Source: Adineta vaga (Eukaryota > Rotifera). From it: a DNA stretch of 64,000 nt. Under the pieces are notes generated by a model that saw only the letters and a list, made by a program, of their open reading frames with translations, made no database searches and was not told where the DNA came from. The translations under genes were made by a program, and so were the position numbers. The stretch spans positions 1,178,001-1,242,000 of the forward strand of contig CP075493.1 of NCBI GenBank assembly GCA_021613535.1, written 5' to 3'. Shown here one piece after another: positions 36,618 to 50,176 of the stretch (within the stretch, counting starts at the first letter, position 1; the number at the start of each line of letters is the position of its first letter).

Positions 36618-37798
36618 TTAACAAATCTGAAATACTGGATTGATATAAATCTTTTGTTCTGGTGCATATTGTTGAATACAACGATGAAAAGGTACATGTT
36701 CACATTGTGAATAGAACGCCCATGCACTTTCTTGATCATTTCCATTATATAAACAGAATCTATTCAGATATTTTCCATTATACAAAGCAGCACCACCAAA
36801 TGCTGATTCAACTTGTATTAAGGGAACATCACGTGGAATTGAAGGTTGATGAATTTTAACTAAACGATCAGATAAATATGATTGATCAATAAAGAATGAT
36901 GTTAATTCTTTGACTTTTTTCCAACAATCAAATGGTAAAATGATTGGAATACGTAATGCCCAAATATCGTAATATTCAGCTCGTTGTGTTGCTGTCATTG
37001 CTAACCATGATGAAGGAGAATAAATAAAATTTGAAAGAAAATCTTTAATGTCAAAAACATCTGATGTACCAACATCAACATCAACAACAAAATAATAATC
37101 AAATGATGACATTTCTTTTCGTGCTTCGATAAGAAGTGTATTTCGACATAAAGCTATACGATTAGTACCTATAAAGATAAAGATGATTTACTCGAATGAG
37201 AAAATAAAGTTTAATGTTCAATGTAAATAGACTCGTCAGTATTGTATCAAGGGTAGAGAATTTTATATGATTTCAGTATTTTCAACGATAACAAAAAAAT
37301 CGTTATGCAATCTTTGTTATAAAAGTTTATCTTACGTGAGATACGTTTCCATTGTTGATCTCCGTGTGTATAAACTCGAACATGAGTTGAATCATTACTT
37401 TTCCATTGATATAAATAATTTAATGTTTGATCATTTGAATCCGATTCTCCAAGATAAATACGATAGTTTCCGAATAATTTTGTAATTAATTGAATATTTC
37501 GTTTGAAACCGGGTAGAGCTTTTCTTACATTTCGACAACAAGCTGCAATCACAATTGTTGAATTGGATAAATTAACTTCATCAATCTTTATTAGAGGCGT
37601 GAGTGGAGGTGTCGTTCGAATTCGACTATCATTCCAGAAAGGTACAGTTGAAAATGGAAATGTATTAATGAAATAATTATATTTAATAATTGTTAAGATA
37701 ATATGAAGAATGAAAAGAATAAATAAAAGGTAAACAATAAGTATAGAAAAACGAATCAAACAAATCAGATTTATCGATCTACGACCACGAAGCCTCAT
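36618..37798 (-). CDS. Type II membrane glycosyltransferase, family uncertain
   Basis: Two exons (37798-37336 and 37168-36618) give 337 residues with closed phase. A basic N-terminus (MRLRGRRSIN) is followed by one hydrophobic anchor at residues about 10-40, as in Golgi type II enzymes. The luminal part contains STIVIAACCRNV, LGESDSNDQT, SRTNRIALCRNTLL and then the acidic motif YYFVVDVDVGTS, the likely nucleotide-sugar/metal site (DxD), followed by WLAMTATQRAEYYDIWALR. The pattern of RNxLL followed by DVD and a YDxWALR block recalls fungal-type mannosyltransferases and related eukaryotic enzymes, but the exact family and sugar are not recognised. Confidence 0.75.
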
Positions 37799-38572
37799 GT
37801 TCGCAAATATATCATGTTGTACATCGACCTTTTCTTACCTTCGAAGCTTTCTTTTTTGTCCTTTTTCGTTTTCTCTCAATTTTCTGCTGTGAATATGTAT
37901 GCAATTATTTTTTTCAATAGATTGAATATTTGCCCTCACGATGATACAAACTACATATTTTTTCTTTCTGTTCTGTCATATCGTTTTTTATCACACCTAT
38001 CATTTGACGTACAACTGTTTTGCTTTCTCATAAAGAGAGTAAGGATCAATAAAAGCAGAGAGTATTAGAATAAGCATGTCAAATAGTTATCATTGTTAAC
38101 ATCGAGATATTAACCATTGATTAATAACATATGTGACATATTTTCTTTTGAGTACTCGCATGCAAACGAGAACGTGCCGAGATATCCCAAGGATGGGTGA
38201 CGCAACACTCTCGTTTGTTTAAATCTAGTACCACGAATTCTCTTTTTCGCTTTTATTGATCGCAAAAAACAAATAAAATTTTTTTTCTCAAGTAGAGGAG
38301 CGCATCTTATTTAAGATAAACATCACCTTGTTATGTTGTCTTTTATTTTCTCATCATAAACGAACAACAATCAAATGACAAAACAAATAAATTCCTTTTT
38401 TTTCTCTTAGCATGATTAAATATAAAGAAAAAAAATGAGACTTCTTCACTTCCAACTTGTACACTCGAAAAGACCAAGAAAGCAGGTTGATAGGGGTTAT
38501 ATAGGAAGAAGAAGAAACATACATAAGAAGATAGATAGATCAAATGAGACGATTCCGTTGATGATTGATTCA
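37799..38572. other. Intergenic stretch, no gene seen
   Basis: AT-rich with an isolated less AT-rich patch at 38160-38220. An 84-codon plus-strand frame here is hydrophobic but has no motif. Confidence 0.5.
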
Positions 38573-40736
38573 CTATTCTCGATTACCCAAAAGTGAAAGA
38601 ATATAAATAAAGATATAAACAACATCAATATAAAGCATCAATGCAGCGAAAACATGATCTTCAGCACTGATTTCATGTCGTTTTCCACCCATGATTAATT
38701 GAGTATCCACTGCCAAGAACTTGAAATAAGAAAGAAAGAAAGAATGAAATAAAGTTTTATTTTTCTTGTTATATAAATCTTTTCAAAACTTACAATTGAG
38801 AAAGCAACAGCTCCAAGACCAGCATAGATTTTAAACATCAGCTAAAAATAATACGATATTAATTGACGAAAATGACTTATTCAAAATCTTACTGCTGAAC
38901 GAACAAATATGCAAATAATTCCAAAACCAAGTAATGCCAATGAGATAACGAATATAACGCCCATGCATGATGTAAAATCAAACTTGGTTTGAAAAGAAAA
39001 TAATGTCACGCCCAAACAAACAAAAGCTGTAATACCAACAGCAATCAAAACCGAATCAATTTTATAAAATGCTGAAATCATTCCCATCTAAATAAATCTC
39101 TTTGAAAAATCTGTTTTTTCTTTTTCGGAATTATTCTCATACCATATAACCCATTGAAAGTGTCTAGAATAAAGTAAAAGAAATTAAATTAAATATCAAT
39201 TTGTCTTTCTTTTTTTACCAAAACTCCAAGTAAAATCATATTTGTTGGAAATCGTCGGCCAGCACTTCGACAACATGCTAATGCTATGTATGTTACGAGA
39301 AAAACAACGTATGATGCCCAATAAAGCCATTGACCTTCAGAACTTCGAACATATCCACGAATCGATGGTCTAAAAATAATTTAAATTCGAAAAAAATGCC
39401 TTTTTCCTAGAACATGAGATGAAACATACGTAAGATGAAGTAATGCAATGATACCAAATGTAACTGATAATTGGATCAGAAGAATTGCATAAACCTATTG
39501 GAAATAATGAGAGAACAAAATAGATAAAATCGAGAAGAATTTAACAAACCTTTCGAATAAAAACGCGACGAATTTCTTTGCTTTCAAGACCATTGAAATT
39601 TCCCCATTCACCTGTACCATGTTCATCATCTATATTAGAAAAAAAAATGATCAAAATCAAATTCATAATTCTTTGTATTGGCAAAGCAATAGAAATAAGA
39701 AATCGTGCAAGTTAGAATTTAATCTATATTCTTTTGAACAAAGACCAGTGATATGAAATTTAATATATCTGCAGATATCTTTTCGTAAGGTTACAGAACA
39801 AAATGCGACCCATATAGGATGAAGAGCGTTAGCAACAATATGTACACTGAACATAGTGCTGATACTTACCATAGTCATCTAAATAATAGGATTTAGAAAA
39901 ATTGAAATTTTTTTATCAACAAATAACAATGAATCTATAGACTTTCGATTGAATCAATCAACACTATATTCAGCGGCGAAGTTCATCCATAGAAACCTTT
40001 CTAGCAACTTATAGCTGATATCGATAAACATACTCTCTAAAAAATTTTCTTCACACTCCTTCTTTGTTGTAGTCATTGTACCAATTGAGTCTTTTTCTGC
40101 AAAATTGAATGAGTTTTTGATTTAATCTGTCTCTTAAAATGCTCGATTAGAGTATGATATGGTTATTTTTGTAATCCACCCGTACATTGAAAAGAAAAGC
40201 AAATCATACTAACCTTTGGGAAAATCTGGACGTGGTAAAATAGGTGGTAATGGCGGTTGAATGGGCATTTGATTTTGACCATAACCATCAGCTGTATTAA
40301 AAAATAATAATAATACAAGCAATTAATTTCAAAGTGGAACATACATGGTGGAGGTACATATCCAACTGGTTGTTGAGGTGGAAACCCTCCATATTGTTGA
40401 GGTGGATAAGGAGCATAACCACCCTGTTGGGAATAAGGATTATTATTGTAGTAATTTTGACTGGATTCATTGATTCTATAAATAGTTCGTTGTTTTTCTT
40501 TTAATATTGAAGAAAACAATACTGAATTAAACTTACCCAATTTATCTGTTTTCTGACAAAAGAAGATATTTTTTTAAAAGTGATCTAAAATAGAGTTTAA
40601 ATAAAAAAAGAATATTTTTTAACGAAATACACTTGTTTATGTTTAATAGAATCATCATTTTGTTTTGTTCTTCTTGTTCTTTCCTATTTGTATAAATAAG
40701 TGAGTAAGAAGGAGGAAGATCAGACAAATGTTTCAT
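38573..40736 (-). CDS. TMBIM/Lifeguard family (GRINA-like) membrane protein
   Basis: The N-terminus is Pro/Gln/Tyr-rich (SQQGGYAPYPPQQYGGFPPQ, then QPVGYVPPP) as in GRINA/TMBIM3, followed by the conserved entry block ESKEIRRVFIRKVYAILLIQ and seven helices including LYWASYVVFLVTYIALACC, VLIAVGITAFVCLGVTLFS and the C-terminal block HVFAALMLYIDVVYIFIYI with LLGNRE. These proteins sit in ER/Golgi membranes, limit calcium release and suppress cell death. The first exon beginning MKHLSDLPPSYS at 40736 splices in phase to the Gln/Tyr-rich exon at about 40481, through a GTGTAT donor; the exact exon structure of the linker region around 39880-40250 is uncertain. Stop TAG at 38573-38575. Confidence 0.88.
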
Positions 40737-42150
40737 GGATGTTCTTTATTATGAATAAAATATCTTATTAGTCAATCATGAATCATCTTTATTTTGGACA
40801 ATATGCAATTTCATTGATTTGAAAGTGAAAATAAATTTAATTAATTATAAAATAAATATATTTTTCTTTCAAAGTTAAAACCTGACATCTATCTTATTTT
40901 TTGTGTTAGAGGCTTATCTGCTTCTTTATGGTTTCTATAGGTCTTTTGTTGTGTTCAACGTATCTATATATTTGACAAAAAGCACTCCTCATAGTCATTG
41001 CTTTTGATGGATAAAAATGTAGACTTGCTTACTCATAAATATAATTTGTAAGCAGAGTCATATATGTGCAGAAGTTTGAATTATGATGAATGTTAACCAA
41101 AATAAAACTATTTCTATTGTTATACGAAAACATTTTGTGTGAAGTATAATCGCATATAGATAAAAGAAAATCTATTCCTGAGGTGGGTGGGTGATCATGC
41201 CGAAAATGGTAATGAATATAATTAGAAATTCTATTGAAAAAAAAAGCAAATAAACGAGTGAATCATCAAAGTTTGAGATGCTACTGAAATAGACAACTAT
41301 ATTTCTTTGCTCTATAATTCTATAATAAAATAAAGATCTGTATGAAGAACTTATTTTGATCAAAATATATTTGTTCATCTTTAGTTAGTTCATATAAATA
41401 ATTGAAAAATATTCATTCTGACATCAATATGAAGTGAATTTCAGTACAATAAATATAATCCAAAAGAGAAACAACTTTTTGTTCAATTGTCTACACGACT
41501 TCTGGCGCCCTCGTCATCTACAATTTCCATTCGATCAAAGCCTTTGCGAATGTATTTTAATTAATCCGGTATGAATGCACAGCATGTATGTTATGTAGTG
41601 TAGTACAACACGAGTTTTCTTTCTTTTTAATACAGTGCGACTTTAGAAGCATCGTTTTATTGAGTTTTTTCGTGTCTATCTATTATTATTACTGTTTCTA
41701 GACAGACGTCTAAGCTTCATAGTTTCTGACGCGATGATCTCAATAATGGTAAATGAGAAAAAAAATAATTCGAACGCTAAAAATGAAATATTGAAACTGA
41801 ACTAAGTAAAACTTTTGCTTCTAAATTCATTTATGAAATTCCATTCGTATAGTTTACGTTAATCAGAAAGAGAATTTTTACTTAGAATTTTCCTAAGATA
41901 AATAAAACGAATATTGAAGCAAAACTTAGGTATCATCTTGGTTCAATGAATGTTTGAGAAGAAATCCAAAACTGGAACGATGTTGTTATACATTGTATAG
42001 CTTGAATAGTTTCAAATCATGACATACTGTACATTCGCACTGCATTTCGCATACGAGTATCAAACTCGTGTACTATCTAGTTTTTTCACATGGCTTTAAA
42101 TTTATTTAGTATTTTTATTTTCTTCAAGTAAAAATCATTTTTCTAGAACA
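40737..42150. other. Divergent upstream region between TMBIM and ATP synthase delta genes
   Basis: The two flanking genes point away from each other, so promoters for both should lie here. A GC-rich word TCTGGCGCCCTCG at 41501-41513 stands out in AT-rich sequence. A splice acceptor at 42144-42145 just before the delta-subunit ATG implies an unlocated upstream exon. Confidence 0.5.
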
Positions 42151-42843
42151 ATGATAACTCAAACAGAAGCTACTGCAACAGTTTCGACACCAACAACAGG
42201 ATCAACAACTGATATGACTTTTACATTTGCATCGCCAGCAGAAGTAATCTCCTAAGAAAAATCAATGTTCAACTAGTTTTCTTTTATTTCATGAAGATTT
42301 TCTATAATCAATCAAAGAACATTCGTCAAGTTGATGTTCCAGCAATAAGTGGAAATATGAGCATTCTTGGTATGTAAAATAGAAGGAAATAAAGTCAAAA
42401 CTAATCTTTTTCTATACTAGCTGATCATGTTCCTATTCTTGGTGTATTGAAACCTGGTGTTGTAACAGTTTTTGAATCTGATGGAAATACAAAACGTTTT
42501 TTTGGTATATTGAAAATATCATTATTTAAAGTATCGATTTCATCTTTTTCTTCTTTCTAGTAAGCAGTGGTTCAATAGCTGTTCATCCTGATTCCAGTGT
42601 TCAATTATTATCTGAAGAAGCAGCTTCTATTGAAAATCTTGATCCAACAGTAAATAAAAGTTTTTATTGTTTTTTTTCTTCAAATATAAATATTTCATTT
42701 ATTCATAGGCATGTCAAGATGCATTATCAAATTCAAAGCGTCGATTAGAATCTGCAAAAGATGATAAAGAAAAAGCTGAAGCTCAAATTGAAATTGATTG
42801 TGCTGAAGCTGCTCTAAAAGCATCTTCTGGTGTTTTTCAATAG
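42151..42843 (+). CDS. ATP5F1D: ATP synthase F1 subunit delta, mitochondrial
   Basis: Five exons (42151-42243, 42297-42369, 42421-42504, 42561-42649, 42709-42843) give 157 residues. Signature blocks are MTFTFASPAE, NIRQVDVPAISGNMSIL, ADHVPILGVLKPGVVTVFE, RFFVSSGSIAVHPDSSVQLL followed by SEEAASIENLD, and a C-terminal helical hairpin ending in LKASSGVFQ. The protein is part of the central stalk coupling F1 to the c-ring. The visible N-terminus is Thr/Ser-rich but poor in Arg, unlike a good mitochondrial presequence, and an acceptor lies directly before the ATG, so an upstream coding exon with the rest of the targeting peptide is possible. Confidence 0.95.
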
Positions 42844-43338
42844 GTTTATTGGAAGAAAAAGCCATCTAGTTTCACTAATTTGTTTCTTTGTTATTTGATT
42901 TTCTATTAAAAAATAAGATTTGTCTTCGCATATCGATTCATTGATCAGAAAAACACTTCAATTGTGTTTCACGGTGACGTTTGACATTAACATATGCGTT
43001 GCTTCATAAAATAACCTTTCTTTAAATAGAAATCGAGATATAGTTTGAAATATTTCATTATAACATCAATAAATGATTATATGACTTGATGTTTATCGTT
43101 AATGTCGACATAGAAAAAAAACATTCTTCATCATTTTGCTCCAACTATTTGTATGAAAACAATTTCATTGGTTAGAATGGACTTGAGATATCATTCAATA
43201 GTATTCTTTTGTTCTATCAATGATAAAATTTTGTTATTGAATCGATTAACTTTCCAAAAGAAAAATCTATTTATATACTTTACTTTTCAGATTTAAAACG
43301 AAAATCTCTTTATGATAAAATAACATTTCTTTTGTCAA
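42844..43338. other. Spacer between ATP synthase delta and RICTOR
   Basis: AT-rich sequence holding the 3' flank of one gene and the promoter region of the next on the same strand; no specific signal recognised. Confidence 0.5.
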
Positions 43339-46300
43339 ATGTCATCAATATTTTCAAATTTATGTAATCAAATTGCTACTGTATCAATTTTCTCATCACC
43401 ATATGATGCACCAACTAAACCTCTGAGTAATTTATTGAATGAACTAACGCACAGTGTAGCAATACATTCCAAGTCGGATATTGAAGATGAAACAATAATT
43501 TATGGGTAAATTGAAGTGAATTTTTCAAAGATCTATATTGAAGAATTTGATTTAGATTACAAATTCTTCTATTGAGTGATGTTGAACGTGTTCGTGCTGC
43601 ATCGATTCGTGCACTTCGCTATTCGATTCATCGTGAAATAATTCTTGAGAAATTTCTTCAATATCGTTTAGATTATCTTATTTGTCGGTAAGATAACAGG
43701 AGAAAAAAAACACAAAAAAAATTCTTATTATCTTCCTTGTTTATTAAGTTCATTGACACTTGATCAAAGAAATGCTCGTGAACGTTTAGAATCTTACAAA
43801 TTGATTCGTCGTTTTCTTCATCTATATCCCAAACACATTCCACATTCATTTGTTTATGTACTTGATTCAGTTGTATCATCAAACTTATCGACAACAAATA
43901 AATCAGATCAAATGGTAAAACTTTCTTTAGAATTATTATGTGAAATTGGTAAATAATTGAATTGAATTTTTCAAAATCTTTTTTCTTTTGTTTTTCATTG
44001 TAGCTCTACATAATCCTCTTCTATTACAAGAATGTCATGTAATTAATAGTATGTTAAAGTTTGTTGTGGATTTTGAACAAGATGAATTAATTGAAAGTGT
44101 CATTTATGCTTTATTACATTCCATTGAACGTTTTACCATTAATGATAACAGTGAACCAACAATTGTAGATTCAAATGATCCAAATGGTCCATCATGGATT
44201 TTGGTTGATGAAGGAATGAGACAACGACATGATTTTATTAGAAATATGTTTTCGGTAAAGATCTACGATTTTCGTCATTCATCTTAAATTTCAAACGAGA
44301 AATATAAAATCTTTGATCATCATTTAGAACAGTTATGAACTGTTCGAAAATCATACATATATATATATATATATAGTACTTGTATCTTCATGCAATGTTA
44401 TTTTGTTTTGTTATTATAGCAATTGGTTGCCGTATTTCCATTATGTGAAAAAGGAAATATGAGAAGTACAGATCGTCGTGGAATGACACCGGCTGCGTAA
44501 GAAAATCAATGAAAATTGCTTTTTAATTTTATTGATTTGAAAATATTCAATTAGATATAATAATTTATCAATAAAAGAAGTTGATAAAATGAAAACATTG
44601 AAATCATGTACAACAGCATTAATGACAATTCTACGTAGTTGGATTGGTTTTACAGCATTTTGTCAATCAAAAAATTCGTCAATTCGTTTACTTGTTAATT
44701 CCTTAATCGCTCAATCAGAGCCAATGAAAGTATGTTCAATAAATCTTTCTTTTTTTCAAACAAAACCATCAAACTTTTGCTTTTAGATGACAATTCTTGA
44801 TCTTTTATATGATTTACTCAATCTTGATACACCAGCTCCATGCGATAGTTATGAAGCAGCACTTCAATCTATATGTAATTCTAAAAAAAATATTTCTTTT
44901 CAAAATATTCATGTTTGTTTTTCATTTAGATCCTATCTGGAATTTAACAACAGTCGAAGAAGGTTATACTTATGTAGCTAGTGAAGGTGCAGCAAAATTA
45001 CCTCGAATATCATCAACGAGGTCAATTGAAAATATTCAGCAACAAAAACAAATTGTATTTTCCTTTTCTTTTCCAGACCAGATTTACTTGATAGTCATAT
45101 GGCATTGATGCTTCTTACTTTCATTGATACCGGTTTTCTTGAAGTAAATTCATTCGTTGTGTTGTTCTCTTTATTGTATTGATTGATTTATTTATTCATT
45201 TAGGCGATTACAGAAATTGCTTCATGTGATAATACAATATTATCAATTCGTGCGACACTTCTTCTCGCAAATTTTATTTGGCTGGTAAGAAGAACAAATT
45301 GAATTTAGTTAAACAGATTTGAGAAGAAAAAAAACATAGCCTATTATTTTTTTTCCTTTCGTTAAACAATCATATCAATGTATATTTTAGTGTAATGAAC
45401 ATTTACCTGAAGAACAAAGTTTCCTCTTATTACCTCTTCTCATGGACATTGCCATTGCCGATGATAATAGTCTTAAACGAAGGTATGATATTATTTTTTT
45501 GTTTGTTTGTAAAATCTACTCATATAACAAATTGTTTTTGTTTAATACAGTTTTGCTAAAGAAGCAATGCTTCATATTAATACATTTTTTGAATTTAATA
45601 AACGAACACGTTATAGTCATTCATTTCAATTAGCACAATTAATTTATCATTCTCAACATTTAAATGATTATTTTACTTTACCACAAAATCTTATTGTAGA
45701 ATCAACACGAAAAAAGTCATTGGGAAGTACAGATGATCCTGTAAGTATCTTCTATGAATTAGTTTTCAAGTACGTGTCTATTTGATCTTTAGTTAGCTGC
45801 AGAAAGAATTGATAATTTAATTGGTGATACAAATACACTGCAGAAAGATGATTATAAAAAATGGAATTGGGATCTTATTTTAGCTTTATTAAAAGTAAGA
45901 TTTGATTTGAAGAAATTTCTATTGTATTTCAATCGGGAGATTTTCTTAGGATTTTCCGAAAATTTCCAAGCAGATTCATGGTGATCTTTACGAACGGTAA
46001 ATTGTGTTTTTTGGTTTTCATATTGGAAATACTAAATCTTGTGTTTTTTCTCTGATGAAGATTTTTAGATAAACTTCACGATTTTTTCAAACCGGATCAA
46101 CGCGGTGGTTTTTGTAAGATTGAATTAAATGATTCTTTATCAAATGTAACTTGTCGAAGTTTAATTGCATTTGGTGATCTTCTTATTTATCCATCACGAA
46201 TATCATCAAATCATATAAAGGTATTGATAATTTGACTCATCAAAATCTTTTCATTGCATTTTCTTCTATAGCATATTGCAAGTAATATTGCTCGAGCTTT

Positions 46301-49300
46301 GTTAATAAGTATAAGTAATGCATTGAAACAAGTGAGAGAGATTTATTTCGTTTCTTCTTGAAAATATCATTTTGCAATTTAATTTTTCCAGTCAATACTT
46401 TCAATGAAAGAAGGAATTGGACAAGCGATTCTTATGGAACATGATTTATTATCGAAAAATAGTGTTTATTATTATTTATTTATTGGACGATTGAGTAAAA
46501 CATCGTTTGGAGCCGAAGTTTTAGCAGAGACAGAGATTTTTGTTCGGTAAATTGAATTCTTCCTCTGTTTGATGATTTTGAGCAAACATTTTTTCTTCAT
46601 TAAAGATTATTAGAAATGTTAAAAATGGATGATGATTTTGCTACATCCGCAATTGTAGCTTTATCATCATTGAACTATTATTACGATGGACCATGTAGAC
46701 AGTTTCTTGCTCAAGCACTTAAATCACCTTGTACGGTAAGTGGAAAACATTTGTTTCTCTTATACGATCGAAGAAAATCTTCATATTTTCCTATGATATT
46801 CTTTAGGCACTTCGTTTATATAGTACAAGTCTTCTTCGTGTTATACTTCGTTGTAATCCAGTTGCATTTGGTCAATGGGGTTTGAATCTATTAATTTCTC
46901 AACTACATGATTCAGATCAAAGTATCGTTATTGAAACTGTTTCTGTACTTGATGAAGCACTTGAAGATAAAGTAATTGATTTAAAAAACAAATTTCAATG
47001 AAATACTTATTGTTCTATTTAATTGAATAGAGATTAGTCTATTTATTTCATAAACAATGGGATGCATTAGAAGTCTTAAAGTGTAAAAGTGCTTTTTTAA
47101 ATAATATTTATCATTTATTATCTGCACGTTTTTCTTCAATACCATTTAATCAAGTTCAATTTAATGAAAAACATCTATCGAAAATTCGTGAAGAACTTTA
47201 TTATTGGGATCATGTATATAATAGTGAATATGTTATTTATATGGAGACAAGATTATTTAGTGCATATTCTGGTGGTGCTTTATTAACTGATGATTATTTT
47301 GAACGACGAAAAACTCCATCAAATGGAGTTAAATTTAAACGAAAACGAACTTGTGTTCATGTTTCATCACATATCTATCGACAATTATGTTTACATAATG
47401 ATGGATTTGATTTATTATGTACTCATTCACGTTTAGAAGAATATGCAACAGAATTAAAACAACATCCAACAAATTGTATTAATTTAGATGAAACACGAGC
47501 AATTAAAGAAGCTTTATGGGCATTAGCTCATACAGCAAGTACTGAAAATGGTTATACTTGGTTTATGAACAAAGATTTATTAGCAGATTTTTTAAGATTT
47601 GCAGAAGAAAGTCAAAATTTATCTGTGAGAGGGTAAATACATATTTTCTATTTCTTGATGAATATATCTTTTCATTCAATATTACAGAACGGCATTCTAT
47701 GGTTTAAGTTTAATTGCGCAAACTCCTGATGGTGCTATGTCTTTAAAAGATTTTGGTTGGGAAACATATCGTGTTCGTGCTCATTCTATTCCAACATCCG
47801 TAGCAAATACTGATACTTATCACTGTGCTGAAAGACGTTTAACAAAAATTGGTACAATATCATCAATGCCAAAAACTTTTACACAACAAAAAAGTACAAT
47901 ATCAACTGATAATTTAACTAAACGAGATACGAATGAACCAAGTACAGCTGATATTCATGGAAGATTTCGATTTGTACAAACACAAGATTCTATTGTACCT
48001 GATATAAAAGCCAAACGATCATTAACAATGCCTTCATCAATTCTATTAAATACAAATGAGAAATCTGATATTCGTCATGGTAAAACAAAGTTTTTGTCAC
48101 AATGAATTTCTACTTCGAATTTGATTTTTTCTTTACAATTTTAGTTGCCATTGCCGAAGAAGGTGGATCACCAACAGAAAGAACTCTAACAGCAACTGTA
48201 TCTTTTCTTGATGGCATTGGACCAGGTGATGGTCCACTTCAAGTTACTGTTCCTATTCGTCGTTCAAGTATATCGAAAGAATTCGCTAATCTTTCGATTC
48301 AAAATGATTTAAATCTAACAAGTGGACGAACGAATTCATTTTCCGAAATAGATACTACTCGTTCATCACCCTTTGTACCTAATGCTTATAATACTCAACA
48401 ATCATCAGTAACAGTTCAATCAACAACCGATAGTTTACCATTAGAACGTCTTCGTCCTCGTTCCAAATCAGCTCATCAATCGAATGCATTACGACGTTCG
48501 AAACAATTACAAAAAGTTCCTGAAGTTATTCAAGCTCTACGCGCACCAACTGCAACAAATGGAGGACGAGCTGAATCATCAGCAACGGAAGAACTCTATC
48601 GATCACGTTTATTACGATGTAATTTTCTTTTAAAACCAGATGCAGCTGGTTATGAATATGCAAGACGTGTTCAAGAAATTAGTCATGCAATCTATACACA
48701 TTTAGCAAATCCAAATAATGATTATCGAAAAGATTCCGATACAGATTATATATCATTTATTGCAAAAAAAGATGAATTTGTATCACCGTTTAATACATAT
48801 CGATCGAAATTCTATAAGAAAATGTATGAACCACATAATATTCAAAGTCAACAAATTGAAAAATTTACAACTGATGATGGGTAGGAATTGTTTTCGGTAC
48901 ATTCATTTATTAATTTAACTGGATTTTGTTTTTTTTAGAAAATTTTCGTTGGAACAACGAGATTTAGATGATGCAGATGAAGATGGAAATACAATCTATC
49001 GAGGTCTTGCTGTTCCAGTTGATATTCGACAAGTTGTCGAAGTAGTTTTTCTTTTTTATTTATTCAATCATTTTTGTTTTTCTTATTATTAATCTATCAA
49101 GATATCTGATGGTTATAATTTAAATTATGAAACATGGTCTGATCTTGTTCGTTCACGTTCACGGGGCAATACCAATGCTGATCAAGTACGTACACGTAGT
49201 GCAACGAATGCATCAAATAGTTCGGGAGGTAATTTTATATCTATTTCCTTAAGACAAATCGTTCGTTTGCTATCGAAACAGAGTTTGCACCCGTAACATC

Positions 49301-49833
49301 TCCACCTCCTTCCAATTTATTACCTGATCAACCAATTCCAGCAACATTAACTCTTTCACCAAATACATCTTCAACATCTTCATCGTCATCCATCAATATA
49401 TGCATGATGTGTAGTGGTCTATCTCATGAAGATCCGAAAATATCAATGCAAAAAGATTTTATACTGATAAAATCTTTGTCCAGTCGTCTGATTGTTAGTA
49501 TTCATGCTGATGAAATAGAAAAACGATTATTAAGGTAAACGAATCGAAATAATTTCATGGTAAAAATGTATTTGATTTCATTGAGTATTGTTTTAGTTTA
49601 AAAGAAAGTAATCCACATGTATTTGATAATATTTGTTTATATTCTGAAGTTTGTTATATCTTATCGTTGAGTAATGTTCGAATAGCTGCTCAACGTTTTC
49701 TTCATGATTTGTTTTCTGACTGTCAATTTCAAAAAGTAAAGAAAAACAAAGTTTGTATTTCGTTTTATTTCTTTTGTTCTAGTTACGAAAACGTCGACGT
49801 CAAGTAGAAAGTTTACCAGAAGAAGAGGAGTAA
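43339..49833 (+). CDS. RICTOR: RICTOR, scaffold subunit of mTOR complex 2
   Basis: About 26 short introns interrupt a frame of roughly the same length as animal RICTOR (my estimate about 1,700 residues). The start MSSIFSNLCNQIATVSI leads into armadillo-like helices: LLLSDVERVRAASIRALRYS, then RSLTLDQRNARERLESYKLI with RRFLHLYP. Mid-region blocks include WILVDEGMRQRHDFIRNMF, RRGMTPAA, WDALE and YYWDHVYNSEYVIYMETRLF. The conserved RICTOR V region follows, with IKEALWALAHTASTENGYTW and LSVRGTAFYGLSLIAQTPDG. A long Ser/Thr-rich phospho-region is next (47880-48600), then a C-terminal helical block (NVRIAAQRFLHDLFSDCQFQ) ending EEEE. RICTOR directs mTOR kinase to AKT, SGK and PKC. An AT dinucleotide tract lies in the intron near 44357-44377. 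No disabling change was noticed, though not every exon border was verified. Confidence 0.92.
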
Positions 49834-50176
49834 TTACTAGATTTATCCATGAAACGATTTAAACTAATCAATGATAATCCCATCCGGTGCCAATTGATCT
49901 TTCTCAAATAAGAAAAAAAAATCCAAATATTATTATTTGTTTTCGTTTTTTTTTTGAAAGTGATTTCTATTTTTCCTTATCGATATATTTATTGAATATA
50001 ACAAAATAAGATATTTAGTTTGTTTTCTTTTTCGTCAACATAGTTCATAATTATGTTTATTGACAAAGCAGAATGAAGTAAAATTGATTTATTCTTCTTT
50101 TAAAATGAAATGAAAGCGTTAAAAAAAAAGAAGTAGAAAAATATCAAAAAAAATTCATTTAGAAAAACAAATTCAA
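49834..50176. other. Spacer between convergent genes
   Basis: RICTOR ends and the B-box/NHL gene on the opposite strand ends; only AT-rich 3' flanks are visible. Confidence 0.6.

Noticed and set aside
43988-44287. Treating the separate open frames between 43 and 49 kb as individual small genes
   Set aside because: They join through short GT-AG introns with compatible phase into one RICTOR reading frame.
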